Assembly (NCBI GenBank): GCA_029243145.1
Contig: JAQWSQ010000217.1
Span: 1 to 63,561 of the forward strand
Direction: 5' to 3'
DNA length: 63,561 nucleotides
From: Planctomycetaceae bacterium
Lineage (GTDB): Bacteria; Planctomycetota; Planctomycetia; Planctomycetales; Planctomycetaceae
This document shows positions 1-10,824 of this stretch, piece by piece. The notes beneath the pieces were generated by a model that worked only from the letters and a program-made list of their open reading frames with translations, was not told the origin of the DNA and made no database searches. Each line of letters starts with the position of its first letter. The first letter of the stretch is position 1. Position numbers and translations under genes: made by a program.

Positions 1-2
1 CC

Positions 3-2087
3 AACGGAGACGACACCGCCAGCCTCGACGAAACCAACGCGGGTTTGATGACCACGGGAACACTCACCGTCGATGACCTCGATACCACCGACACCGTCGA
101 CGCCACCCGTACGCTGGTCGTCACGGGAACGTCCGACCGCAGCAATCCCTCCGCACCGACCGACGCCGAACTGTTGGCCATGCTGACGCTTACACCGGCC
201 GACATCTTGGACGCCACCGAAAACACAGACACGCTGGGTTGGACGTTCGACAGCGACGGCGTAACGTTTGACTATCTCTCCGAAGGACAAACGCTGATCC
301 TCACCTACACGGTGACGGTCACCGACAGTCAAGGGGCCACCGACACCGAGACGGTCACCATCACCATCACGGGGACCAACGATACGCCGGTTCTCATCAT
401 CACCGACCTCAATATTATCAGAAATGCAACTGCTCGGGATCTTCATAACGCTATGTCAGATGGTCCAGACATCCCCGATTTTTCCGGGATTGATCTTACA
501 CAGCCAATTGATCTCTCCGCACTTCCACAATTATCGATTGTGGAAGGTGAAAATATTCAACTGTCATTTACCATTCAGGATCCTGACGATGCCGATTCGG
601 TGGGTGCGGATTTATTTTTAGTCACGAGAAGTGCCTACAACGAAGCGATGATGAATAATGAGCGGCTGAGTGCTGATGACCCGCGTGTGGTCTTCCTTGA
701 TTCCGAACAAACACTTTCGAAATCAGACCAGCTCTTTGAAGGAAATTTTTCTGCCAAAATCATCGAGGATTTCCCACCGGGAACTTCTGTGGATGAATTG
801 ATCTTCGTCTTGCAGTTTGAAGACATTCTCGAAGCACGCGTCGAGGAAGCCATCACTGAGGATGAATTCACGTCGATAGATCCGGCGTACCAATTGTTCA
901 ACTATACGCCGATTATTTTTAATCCAAGTACCATCAGTCCTGGCGATTTGCCTGCAGAGCTGCAGGGCTTACCGAACATCACACGGATTGATTTCAAACT
1001 GGTGGGTGGCGAGTTTGTTGCACAGGTCGAGGGATTCGTTTTAGAGACAGGAAGTCCACAAACCGATCCACTCACCGGTAAGTTAATTAACGACGCTAAC
1101 AATGAAATTCTGGTCGATGGTCTGACAATTGTACCAGGGACGCCCATCGACTTACTGACAACCACGGTTGATAGTGACGGACAGATCCTAACTGGGAATG
1201 CCACGATTGGACGATTTTATAATGTGACCATCACAGTGCCCGTTTCTTCCGACTTAATCAGCTTGTCCGGCACGACACTCCGGGCGACGTTTAGCGTCGA
1301 AGACAACGATGATGGAGAATCTTCGATCTCTGATATTCTGGTCAGCTTTCCAGCTCTCGTCATTACGCAACCGGTGATTATCGAGGATGAAGTGGTCGCT
1401 GATCCGGTCTTCGAGGAAGTGCGTACGACTGTGGCGCAGGCATTGACTGTTGTTAAACGCTTTGTGCCCCCCCAAATACCATTGAGTAACAAAGTCGAAG
1501 CAGACTCATACGAGGTTCTTGTACGCATCGTGATCGATGATGGGGTAATCGGAGAGAATAGCGAGCCGTTGTATCAATACATCGATCTGTTTGCATCTGA
1601 AAGTGATCAAACAGATGCAGGAGAACAGACTTTTGACCAAGCTCGAAACCGACTGGAACAGTTTCTGGATCGAATTTCCGAGCTTCCCGACAATCGCTAT
1701 CAAATTATTTTGAGACAAAATCGAGGGGATCTGAATGTCTCCGAGACAATCATTCTCGACGTGATCGTCCAAGACGGTCAAATCATCGAAATGCAGGAAC
1801 TAGAAGGACCGATTGAAAACGATCCTGAGAACTTGTCCGAGACAATCCTACCAAATGTTGATGCCACCTCAACTACTGAGAATGCCCTTCAAAACGAGCC
1901 GACAGAACAGATTTCAGCAGCCGGGGTCATTTCTGTCTCTTCGTTGGCTGTCCTCGAGTTTACGAATCGAAAAAAACAAACCGCGTCAAATCAATCCCGT
2001 GCTTTGAAAAACCAATCAGCCCGATGGACTGACCGAAAAAAGAGTTCACTGTGGGCAACACTTTACCGAAATGGTTTCCAGCAATAA
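3..2087 (+). CDS. VCBS-repeat surface/adhesin-like protein, 3' part
   Basis: The reading frame is open at the left edge, so the gene starts outside the window and only its C-terminal 694 residues are seen. The first about 130 residues form a VCBS/cadherin-like repeat: an acidic start, then TVTVTDSQGATDTETVTITI and the closing GTNDTPV that usually joins one repeat to the next. The rest (about 560 residues) is acidic, rich in beta-forming residues, and not recognised. Near the end a short hydrophobic stretch (AAGVISVSSLAVLEF) is followed by a basic tail of about 35 residues. Repeats of this kind occur in large secreted or cell-surface proteins that bind calcium or neighbouring cells; that role is inferred. 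Codons of the VCBS part end almost always in G or C, unlike the following part. Confidence 0.75.
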   Translation, partial: NGDDTASLDETNAGLMTTGTLTVDDLDTTDTVDATRTLVVTGTSDRSNPSAPTDAELLAMLTLTPADILDATENTDTLGWTFDSDGVTFDYLSEGQTLILTYTVTVTDSQGATDTETVTITITGTNDTPVLIITDLNIIRNATARDLHNAMSDGPDIPDFSGIDLTQPIDLSALPQLSIVEGENIQLSFTIQDPDDADSVGADLFLVTRSAYNEAMMNNERLSADDPRVVFLDSEQTLSKSDQLFEGNFSAKIIEDFPPGTSVDELIFVLQFEDILEARVEEAITEDEFTSIDPAYQLFNYTPIIFNPSTISPGDLPAELQGLPNITRIDFKLVGGEFVAQVEGFVLETGSPQTDPLTGKLINDANNEILVDGLTIVPGTPIDLLTTTVDSDGQILTGNATIGRFYNVTITVPVSSDLISLSGTTLRATFSVEDNDDGESSISDILVSFPALVITQPVIIEDEVVADPVFEEVRTTVAQALTVVKRFVPPQIPLSNKVEADSYEVLVRIVIDDGVIGENSEPLYQYIDLFASESDQTDAGEQTFDQARNRLEQFLDRISELPDNRYQIILRQNRGDLNVSETIILDVIVQDGQIIEMQELEGPIENDPENLSETILPNVDATSTTENALQNEPTEQISAAGVISVSSLAVLEFTNRKKQTASNQSRALKNQSARWTDRKKSSLWATLYRNGFQQ

Positions 2088-2215
2088 TGTTCGACATATT
2101 TCTGTATCATGAATTTGAAACTCCCCAACGCCGCTCCCCTCAGGCAACCTGATTGACACTGTTTTTCCCAAGAGCCTCGCATCACGCCGAGAACTCTTCG
2201 AACCGAGGTTTGATA

Positions 2216-5200
2216 ATGTTGACATGTCCGTATTGTAATCTGGAACTCTCCGCAGAGAATGTGCAAGAAGGACAATGCCCTAAATGTCAGGGATCACTCT
2301 CGCTTCCAGAAGCAGATGCGAATTCGGAGACGATCTCCGATAGTCTTCCAGATATCACCAAATCTGAGGATACGCAGGCGCAGGCCAAAACAAACCCCCA
2401 TGATGAACCGACGATTGCCGACATTGATCCTCGAAAATTATCCGAGTTAATGAATGACTCCGAGGACACTCTTATCGATGTTTCTTTGGAGAACGAAGAT
2501 TCCTCGGAATCAGGTTCGCAGAAGGGGCCGCAGGGGCTCGAAAAAACATTACAGTCAGATATGTTCGACGACTTGGCGGAAGATAAAAACATCGAACAGA
2601 CCATTGCTCCGCGTGATGTCACACAAAACGATATCAAAGGCAGTAACGCTCAATTGCAAACGATGATCGACGATTCAGCCGACTTCTCATCGACTTTAGA
2701 TTGGGACCCCGATGGCACGCCTCCCGGCTCAAAAAGTTCTCTGGTAGTAAAATTCCGCGCAGTGGGAGAATTTGATGAATCGCAGATTGATGGTAACGAC
2801 TATCAAATGATCGACGTGCTGGGTAAAGGCGGCGTGGGCGTTGTCTATTCGGCAAAACAAACTTCGATTGACCGGAATGTCGCATTGAAAATGCTACATC
2901 CCAAAATGTCGAAGAATCAGGATCATCGGAGTAAGTTTCTGATTGAAGCGGTCGTGATTGGCGACTTGAATCATCCGCAGATCGTACCGATTTACGATTT
3001 GGGAAAAAACAAAAACAACGACCTCTTCTATACCATGAAGCAGGTCGAAGGAACTCCCTGGTCGGATGTGGTCGATGAACTCTCCTTGGAAGAGAACCTC
3101 GAGGTCCTCGTCAAAATCTGTAACGCTATTGCTTTTGCGCATTTCAAAGGTGTGATTCATCGGGATTTGAAACCCGATAATGTGATGTTGGGGGATTTTG
3201 GTGAAGTCCTCGTGATGGACTGGGGCTTGGCCCTCGTGACGAAAAAGTCTGAAAAGTATAACACCATTCTGAGCTCTCCCGGTCTCGGGGGAACACCCGC
3301 CTACATGGCACCCGAAATGGTGACGGGGCCGATCAGTCTAATTACGGATTCCAGTGACATCTATCTTTTGGGTGCGATGCTGTATCGAGTTCTTGTGGGT
3401 CAAGCGCCGCATGCCGGAAAAAATGTCACACAGTGTGTGAAATCGGCTGCCCATAACAAAATTCAAGAAACGGAAATGCGTGGGGAACTCATCGACATCG
3501 CCATGAAGGCGATGGCCACAAAACCCGAAGATCGATTTGCAACGGCGATCGAGTTTCGGGATGCATTGAAAAATTATGAAGCGCATGCCGAAAGCTTACA
3601 ACTCACAACACAGGCTGAGGAAAACCTGACCACGGCAACAGAAACCGGCGATTATGGTGTTTTTGCGCGTTCTGTGTTTGGATTTGAAGAGTCTGTTGCT
3701 CTTTGGACCGACAATCACGCAGCGATCGACGGGCAAGTTCGCGCCCGTGAGGCTTATGCGGAGTCTGCACTCACAAACGGTGATTTTGAGTTGGGACTCT
3801 CGCTACTCGACCAAGAGGAAACGAGCCACCTTCCGTTAGTGCAAAGGCTACGTGAGGGACAACACGAACGTGATTCGCGCCAACGTCAACTAGCCAGATC
3901 CAAAACGGTCTTTCGTTGGGCTTCGTTATCCTTTGTTTTATTGCTGTCGTGCGCGTGCCTCATGATCTACGTGAAAATGAAAGCAGCCGAAGCCGCCACG
4001 CGCAAAGAAGCCATCGCCAAACGAGAAGCGCTGAACGCCACTCAAGAAGCATTGGATGCCACTCAAGAAGCTTTAGACGCAAATAAAGAAGCGAAGCGTG
4101 CGAATAAATTATTGTTCGGCACCAACATTAAGTTGGCCGATGAAAAAGAGAAATTCCGAGTGGCAACAATTAAAGCGGAAAAGTCCGAGAAAATCGCCAA
4201 ACAGAATCGGGCTCTCGCCGAAGAAAATCGCAAACGAGCAGAGGCCCAGTCTTATCTCGCGCAGATTGCATTAGCTGCCAAAAAAATTGAGGAAAATCGA
4301 TTCGAAGAAGCCCGCGAAACTCTGAGCGTTTATCAAGATTCCCCGTTGGTTGGCTGGGAATGGGGCTATCTCTGGGACTTCTGTAATCTTTCTGAAGCAA
4401 ATCTCAAACTGAACTCGATCCTCCAGGATGTCTCCTGTTCAAATGATGGCAAAATCTTTGCAGTCGCCGGAGACAAAGGACTGCTCCAACTTTGGAAAAC
4501 CGAGACGTTCCGAACTCAACAAAACCCTATTCCTCTCTGGGAAAAACCTCAACAACCCGGCGAAGTGAAATCCATCACCACGGTCGAGTTTTCACCGGAT
4601 CACAAACTTTTGGCAACCGGTGATAGCCGAGGTGGCATTTCTTTGTTCATGATTTCGGAAGACGCAGATGTCGAACTCGCGCGAGAACTGCCTCGACCTT
4701 GGAATTCGCAAGCCCCCATCTCTAGCATCTGTTTCTCTTATCTGGCAGATCAGTCGCGGTGGTTGTTGGCGGCTTCCGAGAATGGCGAAGCCGCAATCTG
4801 GGACTTGGACACTGAAGCCTGGTTAAACTTTCCGAGAGGCTCCACGTTACGCGGTCATCGTCGAGAAATTCGCGAGATTGCTATCACTGCAGACCGAAGT
4901 TTCATTTTGACGGCGGGTGAAGATGACAAAATTCAAATTTGGTCGAATCAATCTCGCAATCCCTCCCAACCCGTTTCGACGGCAGCCGCTCCCGAACGAT
5001 CTTCGAATGTGGAACCGTATGAAATTTGGAAAACCGTCTATTGGATGCACGACGGAGCCGTTCTGTGTTTGGATACGATACTCGACGAGCAAGGTCATTT
5101 ATTGATTGTCAGCGGCGGACGTGATGGCAGCGTCCATCTTTGGAATCTCGACGAAGTCCCTTCCAACAATTTGACAAGCGTCCCACCGCGCACAACGCTC

Positions 5201-8194
5201 ATTCCTTCGACAAGTAACGCTGCCGTTCAAGAAGTTCGTTTCCTTCGTTCGCAAACGGGCGAAGCCGAAACATCCAAATTAGAGATCCTCGTGTGTGGAG
5301 ATGATCGCACTGTGCAGATATGGGACGTAAACCAAAACCAACTTTTCGCGGCCGAGGTCGATTCCCCCTCAGAACAAACCGACCGCAATAAAATCCCCGT
5401 GGCCAAATTGATCCAACGATTTCGAGGACACGGTGGACGAATCAATTCTTGTGTTTCTGTTCCGTCATCCCCTCTACAAAATGAAGTCGAATCACTGTTC
5501 CTCTCTGTCGGCGAAGACAATCGTGTGATGCTTTGGAATCAGGCTGAATATAATGAACGAGAAGTTTTTGAATGGGATGCTCAGGCTCAAATTCTGGACG
5601 CCACCTTTGATCACGATTCCGATCAAATTGCTTCCGTCTCCTCAAAAGGAACGCTCGTGATTACCGACTTGAAGTCGAATCTTAGCAGTGAAGTCAAATC
5701 GCACGCGTTAGCCTCCGAAGCACGTAAAGAAGGCCACGATTATCTCGCCAATCAGGGCGAGTTTATTTCCGTCTCACCCGAGCAACCCGAACGATGGTTC
5801 GTGACGGCAGGTACCGACGGCAAAGTCATCGTCTGGGATCTTGAGAGAGGAGTCTCGGTTCGAGAATATCCTGAGAGTGGTCGAACTTCGATCATCGCTC
5901 TTTCACCCGATCAAAGGCAAATCGTCACGGGAGGCCCCGGCAATCTCGCTTTGCTGGGCAATTTACCAAACATCATTTTTGAACCTGCTTCGTCAATCGT
6001 TGAAGAGTCTGAGGAAATGCTTCCGTTGTCTGGCCATAAGGACGTCGTGACTGCAGCCTGCTTCACACCCGATGGACGATGGATCCTCACCGCTGACAAA
6101 TTGGGAGGCTTACGAGTTTGGGTCAATCCCCTCAAGCAAGCTCACGAAAATCCTTCCGCGAGTGTCTTCTCCATGCCCGTGCATAGTGAGGAAGTCACCA
6201 GCATCCATGTCGTCGATGAAACTGTCATTACCACCAGCAAAGACTATTCGATCAAAATATGGAATTTTTCTGCAGACAGCGAGACCCACGCTATCAGTCT
6301 CAAAATGGAACGACGACTGAAAGGGACTGGCGAGGTGATCGAGTCGTCACTCTCTCCAAATGGTCAATACTTTGCCTGTGTCAGACAGTCCTATGAAAAA
6401 ACAGAATTGGAAAACGGTGACCCCGAGTCAGCCAAACAAATCAAAACCAATTCCGAAGTCACAGTTTACGACCTCGATTCTGATCCTCAAACTCAATGGA
6501 CATTCTCGAAAGCGAATCGTTCTATCTTAGCCGTTGATTTTTTCCACAATCAGAATTGGTTACTGCTGACCGAGAACCAAGGTGTTGTCTCTGTCTGGGA
6601 TTGGAAATCAGGGCAGGAAAACAAATTAAAGTTTGATACTGGCACAGAAAATTATTGCGCACGAATTGATGCCAGCGGGCAGCGAATTGTGACAACTGGT
6701 GGTCGGCGAGTGCAATTGTGGAAATTTGATTCAAAACAAAAAGTCGTTTCATCCAACAATAATTCGCTGGGTTCCAAACGACTACTCGGACCTCACTACG
6801 GTATCTCCAAAGTCTCGTTTGCACCCGACGACTCCCGGATCGCGACCGGCGACCGTAGCGGGAACGTCAAGTTATGGCAGCTCGGAACCGAGGGTGAGCA
6901 TTACACGCTACAGTATCGACTTCCCTTACAATCGAATCGAACAATTGTCGCGGCCCAGTTTCACCCACGATCTACAAATACCCTGTTAACCGCCTGGGAA
7001 GATTTGCTTGTCTTGTGGACCCATAATGGCGAAAAATGGGTTGAGCAGAAACGAAAGTCTCTGACACCCAGCGAGAGAATTTCGTATGTCCATTACTCTC
7101 CCTCGGGAAATCAACTGCTGGTGGGATGGCAAAACGGTACTTGCGAAATTTGGAATGCTGACAAACTGTCTCTGATGTCATCGATGCAGGGGCCGATCAG
7201 ACATTCACAACCGATCAATTGCGGAGTCTTTTCACAAGACGAACAATTGATCGTCACAGGGAGCGACGACAAAAACGCACGCGGAATTCTTTGGAAGCGA
7301 GATCAAGGTCAATGGAAGTCTGTCTCGAATATTATGGGGCATTCAGGAGGAATAACCGCTGCGGCATTCTCCCCAATTCATCAACTCAGGTTGTTGACCG
7401 GCAGCCGCGATGGCACCGCCAAACTCTGGGATATTTCTCGTTGGACGGCGCTGGGTGACAAACCCGTCGATCAAACATCGGCAAGCAATCTGACCATTGA
7501 AGAACTCCTCACTCTCAGCGGACATGTTGATGAAGTGACGGCGGTCGAGTTTGACCACACTGGACAATATCTGCTCACCGCAGCGCAAGATGGGAAAACA
7601 ATTCGCTGGTCATCCGCGCCCATCGACCCCACGATTATCTCGCACTTTGATTCACTCGATCTTAAACCCGGACAATCCACTGTCATCGGCCAAGCCTTTG
7701 AAATTCTAGATCCCGTCTCTCCCGCCTTACATGGGGGCGTGCTTTCTCTTTCCATCGATCAGATTTTCGATGCGACTGATTCCGACAAAGGAACGTCTCC
7801 TTTGTCTTTCGAACTGAACGGCAAGCTCGCTCTGCTTGAGAAAACGGCAGATGGGAAACAAACTGAGGTCTACATCCGATCCCGCGATTCGGACACTCTG
7901 CATCAAAAAATAGGCACAATTGACCAGACATTTGAAAATCCAAAGAATCTGGGAACGTCATTCGATTTGCAAATCGAAGCCGGCGCAACACCCCGACAGC
8001 TCATGGTGTTTCTCCATGAAATAAGCTGTACGTCACCCAATCTGGAAAATCTAATTTCGACACTCGAGTATAAGGCTAAGTTGACTGTCACACTTCCTGA
8101 AAATCAGGACGACAAAATACTCGAATCTGTCGTCACATTCAGGGTAATTTCCCCAAAAGACGAGGGTCAAACGGTCTCCACTGAAGACGAATAA
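2216..8194 (+). CDS. Membrane Ser/Thr protein kinase with WD40 repeats
   Basis: A 1992-residue signalling protein. Domains in order: a CxxC...CxxC zinc ribbon (CPYC, CPKC, residues 3-22); an acidic linker; a protein kinase domain (about 195-450) with glycine loop GKGGVGVVYSAK, VALKML lysine, HRDLKPDN catalytic loop and APE; one membrane helix (about 566-586); an Ala/Glu/Lys coiled coil (590-690); a long array of WD40 repeats (about 735-1800, many ending in WD or W-x-x); and a C-terminal beta-rich domain. The magnesium loop reads DWG instead of DFG, a variant common in planctomycete kinases, so activity is still likely. The kinase is cytosolic and the WD40 array lies beyond the membrane helix, a topology suited to sensing, by inference. 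The ATG at 2216 is preferred over an upstream TTG (2153) because a GAGG motif precedes it and the zinc ribbon begins directly after it. Confidence 0.93.
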   Translation: MLTCPYCNLELSAENVQEGQCPKCQGSLSLPEADANSETISDSLPDITKSEDTQAQAKTNPHDEPTIADIDPRKLSELMNDSEDTLIDVSLENEDSSESGSQKGPQGLEKTLQSDMFDDLAEDKNIEQTIAPRDVTQNDIKGSNAQLQTMIDDSADFSSTLDWDPDGTPPGSKSSLVVKFRAVGEFDESQIDGNDYQMIDVLGKGGVGVVYSAKQTSIDRNVALKMLHPKMSKNQDHRSKFLIEAVVIGDLNHPQIVPIYDLGKNKNNDLFYTMKQVEGTPWSDVVDELSLEENLEVLVKICNAIAFAHFKGVIHRDLKPDNVMLGDFGEVLVMDWGLALVTKKSEKYNTILSSPGLGGTPAYMAPEMVTGPISLITDSSDIYLLGAMLYRVLVGQAPHAGKNVTQCVKSAAHNKIQETEMRGELIDIAMKAMATKPEDRFATAIEFRDALKNYEAHAESLQLTTQAEENLTTATETGDYGVFARSVFGFEESVALWTDNHAAIDGQVRAREAYAESALTNGDFELGLSLLDQEETSHLPLVQRLREGQHERDSRQRQLARSKTVFRWASLSFVLLLSCACLMIYVKMKAAEAATRKEAIAKREALNATQEALDATQEALDANKEAKRANKLLFGTNIKLADEKEKFRVATIKAEKSEKIAKQNRALAEENRKRAEAQSYLAQIALAAKKIEENRFEEARETLSVYQDSPLVGWEWGYLWDFCNLSEANLKLNSILQDVSCSNDGKIFAVAGDKGLLQLWKTETFRTQQNPIPLWEKPQQPGEVKSITTVEFSPDHKLLATGDSRGGISLFMISEDADVELARELPRPWNSQAPISSICFSYLADQSRWLLAASENGEAAIWDLDTEAWLNFPRGSTLRGHRREIREIAITADRSFILTAGEDDKIQIWSNQSRNPSQPVSTAAAPERSSNVEPYEIWKTVYWMHDGAVLCLDTILDEQGHLLIVSGGRDGSVHLWNLDEVPSNNLTSVPPRTTLIPSTSNAAVQEVRFLRSQTGEAETSKLEILVCGDDRTVQIWDVNQNQLFAAEVDSPSEQTDRNKIPVAKLIQRFRGHGGRINSCVSVPSSPLQNEVESLFLSVGEDNRVMLWNQAEYNEREVFEWDAQAQILDATFDHDSDQIASVSSKGTLVITDLKSNLSSEVKSHALASEARKEGHDYLANQGEFISVSPEQPERWFVTAGTDGKVIVWDLERGVSVREYPESGRTSIIALSPDQRQIVTGGPGNLALLGNLPNIIFEPASSIVEESEEMLPLSGHKDVVTAACFTPDGRWILTADKLGGLRVWVNPLKQAHENPSASVFSMPVHSEEVTSIHVVDETVITTSKDYSIKIWNFSADSETHAISLKMERRLKGTGEVIESSLSPNGQYFACVRQSYEKTELENGDPESAKQIKTNSEVTVYDLDSDPQTQWTFSKANRSILAVDFFHNQNWLLLTENQGVVSVWDWKSGQENKLKFDTGTENYCARIDASGQRIVTTGGRRVQLWKFDSKQKVVSSNNNSLGSKRLLGPHYGISKVSFAPDDSRIATGDRSGNVKLWQLGTEGEHYTLQYRLPLQSNRTIVAAQFHPRSTNTLLTAWEDLLVLWTHNGEKWVEQKRKSLTPSERISYVHYSPSGNQLLVGWQNGTCEIWNADKLSLMSSMQGPIRHSQPINCGVFSQDEQLIVTGSDDKNARGILWKRDQGQWKSVSNIMGHSGGITAAAFSPIHQLRLLTGSRDGTAKLWDISRWTALGDKPVDQTSASNLTIEELLTLSGHVDEVTAVEFDHTGQYLLTAAQDGKTIRWSSAPIDPTIISHFDSLDLKPGQSTVIGQAFEILDPVSPALHGGVLSLSIDQIFDATDSDKGTSPLSFELNGKLALLEKTADGKQTEVYIRSRDSDTLHQKIGTIDQTFENPKNLGTSFDLQIEAGATPRQLMVFLHEISCTSPNLENLISTLEYKAKLTVTLPENQDDKILESVVTFRVISPKDEGQTVSTEDE

Positions 8195-8227
8195 TCAGCC
8201 TCTTGATCATTGCGTCCCATAAGTCAT

Positions 8228-10189
8228 CTAATTCTTCACCGGAGATACGAAGGTCCACTCACGCACAACCGCGTTTTTACTCGATTTAAGACGGATCGAT
8301 GAAATCTGAATTTCTCCCACTCCCTGTCCCGGATCGAGTCGGACAGCCAAGACCGGGTGAGCCGTGGTGAAGGAAATTTTGTAGGTATGTATTTTATTGT
8401 CGTGGGTGATGTCGAACAACTGGCTACGGTCGCGAATAAATGGTGGAGACACTCCCTGCTCTTGCCAGAATAATTGACCGCGTCCAGACGCCGTTGAAGA
8501 CATCGTTACCTCAAGAATATAATCACCCGCGGGAACAGTTTTTTTGAGAGGTGTGCTCAAATGCGGGTCGTTGCTTCGACTGGTCACCACAAGTTGCCCC
8601 TGCTTGATTTTCAGATCTGCATTGCGAGGAGACCAACCACCGACCGGTTTGACTTTGATTGTTTGTTTGGGTTTATTTCGATCTGCGGGAACACCAATTC
8701 GTTCGGGATGGAACTGTGCCGGATCAAAATTGAGATTTTCCAGCGGGACGACGGCGTCTGTTTCTTGCAAATGTTGTTCGATCAACGCATCCAATTGCTG
8801 AATGAGAGCCGGGTTGTCTTCCGCCAGGTTCTTCTGTTCTCCGATATCGTCTTTAAGGTTATATAATTTGTAGTCGTGCGACGTCTCCCCTTTTTTATGC
8901 GGCCCACCATGAAACACCCGAATCAGTTTCCAGTCACCCCGATGGACAGAAACCGAGGGAGGTAACCAGTCAGGCACCGGTGGGTTATGAGGAAAATAAG
9001 TGAAGATGGCCTCACGCTTGATCGAGCCGCCTTTCAACGTAGGAACGAGACTGACACCATCAAATATTTGCTCTGTTTTTGGTGATAACTTCAAAACATC
9101 AAGCAGTGTCGGATAGAAATCAACACTTTGGATCAGAGTCTCGTTGCGTGAACCCGGTTTCACGATCTTCGGCCAAACCACGACACATGGCCCGCGAACA
9201 CCCCCTTCAAACATCGTCGCCTTTCCTCCTTTCAGCGGTCGATTGCTGGTCGGCGTGGTCCCGTCAACTTCGTTGTACATATTCCCGCCATTATCCGAAG
9301 CAAATACAACAATCGTTTTGTCGGCAATTTTGAGTCGGTCGAGAGTATCGAGCAACGTGCCGACGGCATCATCCATACTTTCGATCATGGCTGCGTAAGT
9401 GGGGCTGCGTTGTGCATCTTGCGGATCGACCTTATTCCGATAATCGTCAATCAGTTCTTTCTTGGCATCAAATGGTGCATGGACGCTGAACATCCAATAA
9501 TTGAGAAAGAACGGTTCGTCTTTGTGCTGTTCCATCCAGGCGACCGCTTCGTCGGCCATGCGGTCTTCAATATGTTGATCGGGAACGCCGGGGTCGTGAT
9601 CGAAGTCCTTGAACTTCCACGGAGCCACATAACTTCCCGCTGGGCCCGGACCGGCATGATGAGGAACATCCACATCAAACCCATGTTCTAACGGAGAAAA
9701 AGGTTCTGGGCCGAGATGCCATTTCCCGAAATGTCCCGTCGCATAACCGGCCGACTTCAACGACTTTGGTAATGTCTGATAACTGGTCTTCAATCGTGAA
9801 ACGGAGTCTGTCCCCACCTGTTTCAATCCAGGATTTGCGGTCTTCTTCACCGTCGGCGTGAGCAATACCAACGGAGTATGACAATTGGGGGCTGTGATCC
9901 CATGACGTGCCGGAGATAACCCGGTCAACACACTGGCTCTTGTCGGAGAACAAAGTGGGCTCGACGAATAGGCTCGTGTGAACGTCATACCCCTTTGGGC
10001 AAGTCGCTCGATGTTAGGGGTCTGGTAGAAGCTTGAGGTGCCATAGAGAGTCGTATCCGACCAGCCGAGATCATCGGCGAGAATAAAGACCACGTTCAGT
10101 TTCTCGTCTGCCATTTCGGCACTGTATCCGAAAGACGGAGAATAGGTTGCCACCAAAAACAATACACACGCCGTGAGCAGCTTAGTCAT
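8228..10189 (-). CDS. Secreted sulfatase (arylsulfatase family), C80 type
   Basis: Type I sulfatase of 653 residues that would hydrolyse sulfate esters, probably on polysaccharides outside the cytoplasm. A signal peptide (about residues 1-24) is followed by the metal-binding [10 protein letters not shown] and the signature [11 protein letters not shown], whose Cys80 must be oxidised to formylglycine by a maturase not in this window. ASDNGG and GKWHLG motifs are also present. The last about 130 residues form an extra beta-sandwich domain beyond the catalytic core. ATG at 10189 is chosen because AGGA lies eight bases upstream; another in-frame ATG at 10207 has no ribosome site. It converges with the kinase gene. 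The substrate cannot be told from sequence. Confidence 0.93.
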   Translation of the reverse strand: MTKLLTACVLFLVATYSPSFGYSAEMADEKLNVVFILADDLGWSDTTLYGTSSFYQTPNIERLAQRGMTFTRAYSSSPLCSPTRASVLTGLSPARHGITAPNCHTPLVLLTPTVKKTANPGLKQVGTDSVSRLKTSYQTLPKSLKSAGYATGHFGKWHLGPEPFSPLEHGFDVDVPHHAGPGPAGSYVAPWKFKDFDHDPGVPDQHIEDRMADEAVAWMEQHKDEPFFLNYWMFSVHAPFDAKKELIDDYRNKVDPQDAQRSPTYAAMIESMDDAVGTLLDTLDRLKIADKTIVVFASDNGGNMYNEVDGTTPTSNRPLKGGKATMFEGGVRGPCVVVWPKIVKPGSRNETLIQSVDFYPTLLDVLKLSPKTEQIFDGVSLVPTLKGGSIKREAIFTYFPHNPPVPDWLPPSVSVHRGDWKLIRVFHGGPHKKGETSHDYKLYNLKDDIGEQKNLAEDNPALIQQLDALIEQHLQETDAVVPLENLNFDPAQFHPERIGVPADRNKPKQTIKVKPVGGWSPRNADLKIKQGQLVVTSRSNDPHLSTPLKKTVPAGDYILEVTMSSTASGRGQLFWQEQGVSPPFIRDRSQLFDITHDNKIHTYKISFTTAHPVLAVRLDPGQGVGEIQISSIRLKSSKNAVVREWTFVSPVKN

Positions 10190-10274
10190 CTCAGATTTCC
10201 TAATCATCTTGTCTTGTTGACTTCAGTTTCTTCGATGTGTGCCACTTTGTCGAGTTCACTCTTTTGAGGTGTGC

Positions 10275-10291
10275 CACTGGCTTTGCCAGTG
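10275..10291. repeat. REP-like palindrome CACTGGC-TTT-GCCAGTG
   Basis: Perfect 7-bp arms with a 3-nt loop, lying about 12 bases beyond the stop of the small gene on the minus strand and 80 bp upstream of the sulfatase start. It belongs with the similar CACTGGT/ACCAGTG palindrome at 18344-18367; both are flanked by GTGCCAC or its complement. It could end or stabilise the small gene's transcript, but there is no T-run. Confidence 0.6.
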
Positions 10292-10302
10292 CCTGTCTGC
10301 TA

Positions 10303-10671
10303 TCAGCCGTTGTTTGTCGAACAGTCAGTGGTGTCAGCATAACCAAAGATACGGAGGGCACCAGCGTCATTCGGATCATCTGTGTCGAAGATACGTTGTG
10401 TGGGAATGCCAAGAGAGTGCAACCAATCAACTAGCTCATCGCAAACTTGCGATTCAGCGACCAGCAACTCCAAATATTTAATGTGACGATGCGGAACAGT
10501 CAGATGATCTGGAAACTCGGTAAAGAAACGACGCATTGGATCAGATTGCTGGGTGATACCAACACATCGGTAATAGAGGTTGCGACCGTACAATTCCATG
10601 ACACGGTCAACAACCTGCTTCCAGAGGCTATCGTCGGCCAGTAGAATGAATCCCTTCCTTGCAATGTTCAT
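10303..10671 (-). CDS. Hypothetical protein, 122 aa
   Basis: Not recognised. It has mixed composition like a folded globular protein (two Trp, several Tyr and Phe), no signal peptide and no membrane helix. It starts MNIARKGFILLADDSLWK, has a His-rich spot (PHRHIK) near the middle and an acidic DTDDPND segment, which argues for a real coding region rather than a chance frame. No clear ribosome site precedes the ATG. It lies between the sulfatase and the DUF368 gene on the same strand, with a palindrome just after the stop. Function unknown. Confidence 0.5.
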   Translation of the reverse strand: MNIARKGFILLADDSLWKQVVDRVMELYGRNLYYRCVGITQQSDPMRRFFTEFPDHLTVPHRHIKYLELLVAESQVCDELVDWLHSLGIPTQRIFDTDDPNDAGALRIFGYADTTDCSTNNG

Positions 10672-10824
10672 CTATATTTGAGTCGGGAAAAGTCATTCTG
10701 ATTGTTATTTCGATTCATTGGTTGGACTCAATAAGCACGACGAAATCGTAACCCAACAGATTTGTTCAAAATCAACCTTCATGTTGAGTTATGTTGCGCA
10801 AACCCACTCCACACCATCAATCTC

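Noticed and set aside
10200-10430. Short frames overlapping the sulfatase start and the small gene
   Set aside because: They overlap the better-supported 122-aa frame and cross the palindrome.
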